Made by a program: the position numbers and the translations under genes
Notes under the pieces: generated by a model
Seen by the model: the letters and a program-made list of their open reading frames with translations, nothing else
What the model was told of the DNA's origin: nothing
Database searches by the model: none
Shown here: positions 61,434 through 64,000 of the stretch, in pieces
Layout of the letters: each line of letters starts with the position of its first letter
Numbering within the stretch: position 1 is the stretch's first letter
Source: an uncultured Bryobacterales bacterium
GTDB taxonomy: Bacteria; Acidobacteriota; Terriglobia; Bryobacterales; UBA6623
Assembly (NCBI GenBank): GCA_951813605.1
Contig: OX638379.1
Coordinates: 1,188,471-1,252,470 of the forward strand
Direction: 5' to 3'
Length of the DNA: 64,000 nt

Positions 61434-62606
61434 ATGAGCTCGGAAGAGAAAGATCCCCGGGAAGGCGCTCCCGGCGAGGCTGCAGAACAGTCGAAGGGTT
61501 CGGCATCGAGCGACGAGACAACGCCCGATTCGTCTTTCTACGACGATCCCTATCACGACGAGTCGGACCACCTCTACGACGACCCGCACGCCAATCCGAC
61601 CGGCAGCGGAACGGCGGGTGCCGGGGGCTCTAAGCCCGAAAAGCAGGGCGATGCGGGTTCGCCCGCTAGTCCGCCGCCACCTCCTCCCCCGGACAAAGGG
61701 GACGACGAAGGGGACGACGAAGGGGACAAAGACGAGGAAGGCATGGCTCGCATGTCTTTCCTCGAGCACCTCGAGGAACTGAGGACGCGGATTCTAAGAG
61801 CCCTGGCCGGGCTGCTAGTCGTTTACGTGCTCTGCATTGCCTTCTCGAACGACCTTCTTCAGCTTGTGGTCGAGCCGTTCACCGCCGCAGCGGAATGGGT
61901 CACGGCCAAGCACGGGGTGGCCGTTGAAATCATCAATATCCGCCCGCTCGAGCAATTCCAGGTGCAGTACATCAAGGTGCCGATCGTAGCGGCCGTGTTC
62001 TTGGGCTCGCCATGGCTGATGTATCAAGCTTGGCTCTTCATCGCCCCTGGCCTGTACAAGCGAGAGAAGCGCTGGGCAATGCCGTTCATCTTCACCACGG
62101 CATCGCTCTTCATTCTCGGCGGGCTGTTTTGCTATTTCATAGCCCTCCGCGTCACCTTGCAGTTCCTGCTCTCGGTCTCCATCGATATCGTCAAGCCACA
62201 AATCTCCGTCAGCGAGTACCTCAACACGTTCATTATTCTCGAGATCGGCTTGGGCCTGGTTTTCCAGCTCCCTGTGCTGATCTTCTTCTTCACGCTGCTG
62301 CGACTGACAACGCCGCGCTTCCTGCTTCGCAACATACGGTACGCGGTGCTAATCATGTTCGTGATCGCCGCGATCATCACCCCTACCGGCGACCCGCTGA
62401 CGATGACGCTTTTCGCCGGCCCGATGATCCTGCTTTACTTCGTCGGCATCGCAGCTAGCTGGTTGCTGGTGCTGCGCCGGGAGGGACGGTCACTGCCGTG
62501 GCTGCGGATCCTGTTGGCCCTGGCTGTGTTCTTCGCGATCGTTGCCGCGGTCGTTGCATACATGTATTTCTATCGCGGCTTCCGGTTCGGCTCGCTGCTG
62601 CCGTGA
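61434..62606 (+). CDS. tatC: TatC twin-arginine translocase subunit with acidic Pro-rich N-terminus
   Basis: This is a 390-residue TatC, the substrate-binding receptor of the Tat pathway. The core begins at MSFLEHLEELRTRILRALAG (residue ~107) and shows six helices: VVYVLCIAFSNDLLQLVVEPF, PIVAAVFLGSPWLMYQAWLFI, TASLFILGGLFCYFIALRVTL, LEIGLGLVFQLPVLIFFFTLL, YAVLIMFVIAAIITPTGDPLT and the C-terminal VFFAIVAAVVAYMYF. The first ~100 residues are a disordered, acidic, proline-rich leader (DSSFYDDPYHDESD, PPPPPPP, DDEGDDEGDKDEE) not usual in TatC. A later start at the Met at 61743 would remove it. Sulfatase in this window is a likely client. Confidence 0.95.
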   Translation: MSSEEKDPREGAPGEAAEQSKGSASSDETTPDSSFYDDPYHDESDHLYDDPHANPTGSGTAGAGGSKPEKQGDAGSPASPPPPPPPDKGDDEGDDEGDKDEEGMARMSFLEHLEELRTRILRALAGLLVVYVLCIAFSNDLLQLVVEPFTAAAEWVTAKHGVAVEIINIRPLEQFQVQYIKVPIVAAVFLGSPWLMYQAWLFIAPGLYKREKRWAMPFIFTTASLFILGGLFCYFIALRVTLQFLLSVSIDIVKPQISVSEYLNTFIILEIGLGLVFQLPVLIFFFTLLRLTTPRFLLRNIRYAVLIMFVIAAIITPTGDPLTMTLFAGPMILLYFVGIAASWLLVLRREGRSLPWLRILLALAVFFAIVAAVVAYMYFYRGFRFGSLLP

Positions 62607-62669
62607 CCGCCCGCGCGGCGACAGCAGGGCCGGATGGCGACGGGGCGCCCTAGCCGCGTTCGACTTGCT

Positions 62670-63908
62670 TTACTGAACGCCTGCGGGCACTGACTTTTGT
62701 TCGTACCGCTCGGCCACGTAGGAATTCAGGATGTCGAGGAACTCGGCGACTATTTGCCGTCCGCGCAGGGTTCGGTGCAGTCGCCCGTCTACGTAGACGG
62801 GCGCGACAGGATCTTCGAACGTCCCGGGCAGGGAAATGCCGAGGTCGGCGTGCTTCGATTCGCCAGGGCCGTTCACGATGCAGCCCATCACCGCCACATT
62901 CATGGTCTCCACACCCTCGTAGCGGCTCTTCCACTCCGGCATGCGGTCTCGCAGGTAGCTTTGAATCTCCTCGGCCATCTCCTGGAAAAACGTGCTGGTG
63001 GTGCGTCCGCAGCCTGGGCATGCTGTGACTTGCGGTGTGAAGTGCCGGATTTCCAGTGCCTGCAGGATCTGCTTGGCGACTTCCACTTCTTCGCAGCGAT
63101 CTCCGTCGGGCCGCGGCGTCAGCGACACGCGAATCGTGTCACCGATGCCTTCTTGGAGGAGAACGGAAATCCCCGCCGTCGAAGCCACGATCCCCTTGTT
63201 GCCCATGCCGGCTTCGGTTAGGCCCAGATGCAACGGGTATTCGCAGCGGCTAGACAGAGATCGGTAGACAGCTACCAGGTCTTGGACGTTCGAGACCTTT
63301 GCGCTGAGGATGATGCGGTTGTGCCCTAGACCGTAGCTCTCGGCAGCCTCTGCCGAGCGGAGGGCGCTGAGCACGATCGTCTCGTAGATTACCTCGGCGG
63401 CGCTCCAAGGCTCAGAGCGTCTCGCGTTCTCGTCCATCTGTGCCGTCAGCAGCCGCTGGTCCAGGGATCCCCAGTTCACGCCGATACGCACCGGCTTGTC
63501 GTGCTCGAGCGCGGTCTCGACCATCGTGCGGAAGTTTTGATCGTGCTTCTTGCCAATGTCCACGTTCCCCGGATTGATCCGGTACTTGTCGAGAGCCCGC
63601 GCGCAGTCCGGGTACTTCCGCAGCAGAATATGGCCGTTGTAGTGGAAGTCGCCGACGATCGGGGCCTCGCAGCCGAAGTCGCGCAGTGTTTGGACGATGC
63701 GGGGCAAGGCGGCCGCGGCTTTGTCGTGGTTGACTGTGACGCGAACGAGTTCCGAGCCTGCCTGGGCGAGGGCGAGGACTTGGTTGACTGTGGCGGCCGT
63801 GTCCGCCGTGTCCGTATTGGTCATCGACTGCACGACGATGGGGCTGGAACTGCCGATGCGGACCCCCCCGACGTCGCAGGTGGCAGTGCGTTTGCGTTGA
63901 ATGGCCAT
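62670..63908 (-). CDS. ispG: 4-hydroxy-3-methylbut-2-enyl diphosphate synthase
   Basis: This ~412-residue enzyme (GcpE) makes HMBPP in the methylerythritol phosphate pathway of isoprenoid synthesis. Text is classic: [21 protein letters not shown] at the N-terminus, [26 protein letters not shown], and the [4Fe-4S] ligands in [14 protein letters not shown] (Cys pair) and [18 protein letters not shown] (third Cys plus Glu). TTG at 63914 is in frame, but ATG 63908 ([15 protein letters not shown]) is preferred. It is convergent with tatC and lies about 60 bp away. Electrons come from a ferredoxin or flavodoxin, not in the window. The rest of the MEP pathway is not here. Confidence 0.97.
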   Translation of the reverse strand: MAIQRKRTATCDVGGVRIGSSSPIVVQSMTNTDTADTAATVNQVLALAQAGSELVRVTVNHDKAAAALPRIVQTLRDFGCEAPIVGDFHYNGHILLRKYPDCARALDKYRINPGNVDIGKKHDQNFRTMVETALEHDKPVRIGVNWGSLDQRLLTAQMDENARRSEPWSAAEVIYETIVLSALRSAEAAESYGLGHNRIILSAKVSNVQDLVAVYRSLSSRCEYPLHLGLTEAGMGNKGIVASTAGISVLLQEGIGDTIRVSLTPRPDGDRCEEVEVAKQILQALEIRHFTPQVTACPGCGRTTSTFFQEMAEEIQSYLRDRMPEWKSRYEGVETMNVAVMGCIVNGPGESKHADLGISLPGTFEDPVAPVYVDGRLHRTLRGRQIVAEFLDILNSYVAERYEQKSVPAGVQ

Positions 63909-64000
63909 TGGCAAACTTCGAGCCGAACCCGAATTAGAGTCTATCAGCGATCCCCGGTCGTATCAGCGCACCAAAGCCAGGGTCAGGGCCGGCACGTAGG
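63909..64000. other. window edge, upstream of ispG
   Basis: 92 bp, too short to identify a gene; the ispG promoter should lie here or just outside. Confidence 0.3.

Noticed and set aside
60930-61769. 279-codon leftward frame opposite tatA/tatC
   Set aside because: Shadow of the acidic repeats of TatA and TatC; Val/Arg-rich runs come from reverse-complement Asp/Ser codons.
1-64000. CRISPR array or prophage
   Set aside because: No regularly spaced identical repeats and no cas, integrase, terminase or capsid genes were seen.

Overview
The window is about 64 kb of high-GC bacterial DNA with one AT-rich island near 18.1-18.6 kb. The gene set points to a Gram-negative, probably Acidobacteriota-like organism. 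It has an Oar-type TonB-dependent receptor with a carboxypeptidase-regulatory N-terminus, a tricorn protease homologue, secreted PhoD-type, SMP-30-type, sialidase and sulfatase enzymes, a YpdA-type (bacillithiol-linked) reductase, and many eroded transposon pieces. This assignment is inference from gene content; no rRNA or tRNA gene was found.

Layout. 1-5.6 kb: a partial family 2 glycosyltransferase, a CobA-HemD fusion for siroheme/cobalamin precursors, a small unknown gene, a Tat-exported sulfatase and a mono-haem secreted protein. 5.6-10.3 kb: a graveyard of fragments (PIN toxin, two IS3 OrfA pieces, a YedK/SRAP piece, a transposase C-terminus and a probable group II intron 5' part) around two intact genes (a VOC protein and an alpha/beta hydrolase). 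10.3-17.6 kb: a PLP decarboxylase, the TonB receptor, an IS4-type remnant and a TPR lipoprotein. 17.6-19.2 kb: a DUF6788-like pseudogene with an in-frame stop, the AT-rich island and the metH leader. 19.2-32.3 kb: metH, sialidase, tricorn protease, a triple TbpB-like barrel protein and two coupled TIM-barrel paralogues. 32.9-38.4 kb: the most unusual locus, a four-gene operon in which a P1B metal ATPase is fused to an HflK-type SPFH domain and followed by a His-rich HflC-like protein, a second HflK-like protein and a small membrane-anchored protein. 39.7-59.1 kb: an acyl-CoA ligase, a 1582-residue two-haem HEAT/cyclase-fold protein, YpdA, an FG-GAP protein, a PHP-like secreted protein, a probably dead IS4 element, an RraA-like protein, PhoD, SMP-30 and an anti-sigma/anti-anti-sigma pair. 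59.2-64 kb: an outer-membrane barrel, a VOC protein, tatA-tatC and ispG.

How they work together. The TatA-TatC pair could export the twin-arginine sulfatase, and perhaps the TIM-barrel proteins, found in the same window. The sulfatase, sialidase, PhoD, SMP-30 and TonB receptor suggest scavenging of sulfated or sialylated polymers and phosphate esters. The metal ATPase-SPFH operon suggests metal efflux organised inside a membrane microdomain. The intergenic regions are unusually rich in decayed mobile DNA, which suggests a genome with a history of transposon expansion followed by decay.
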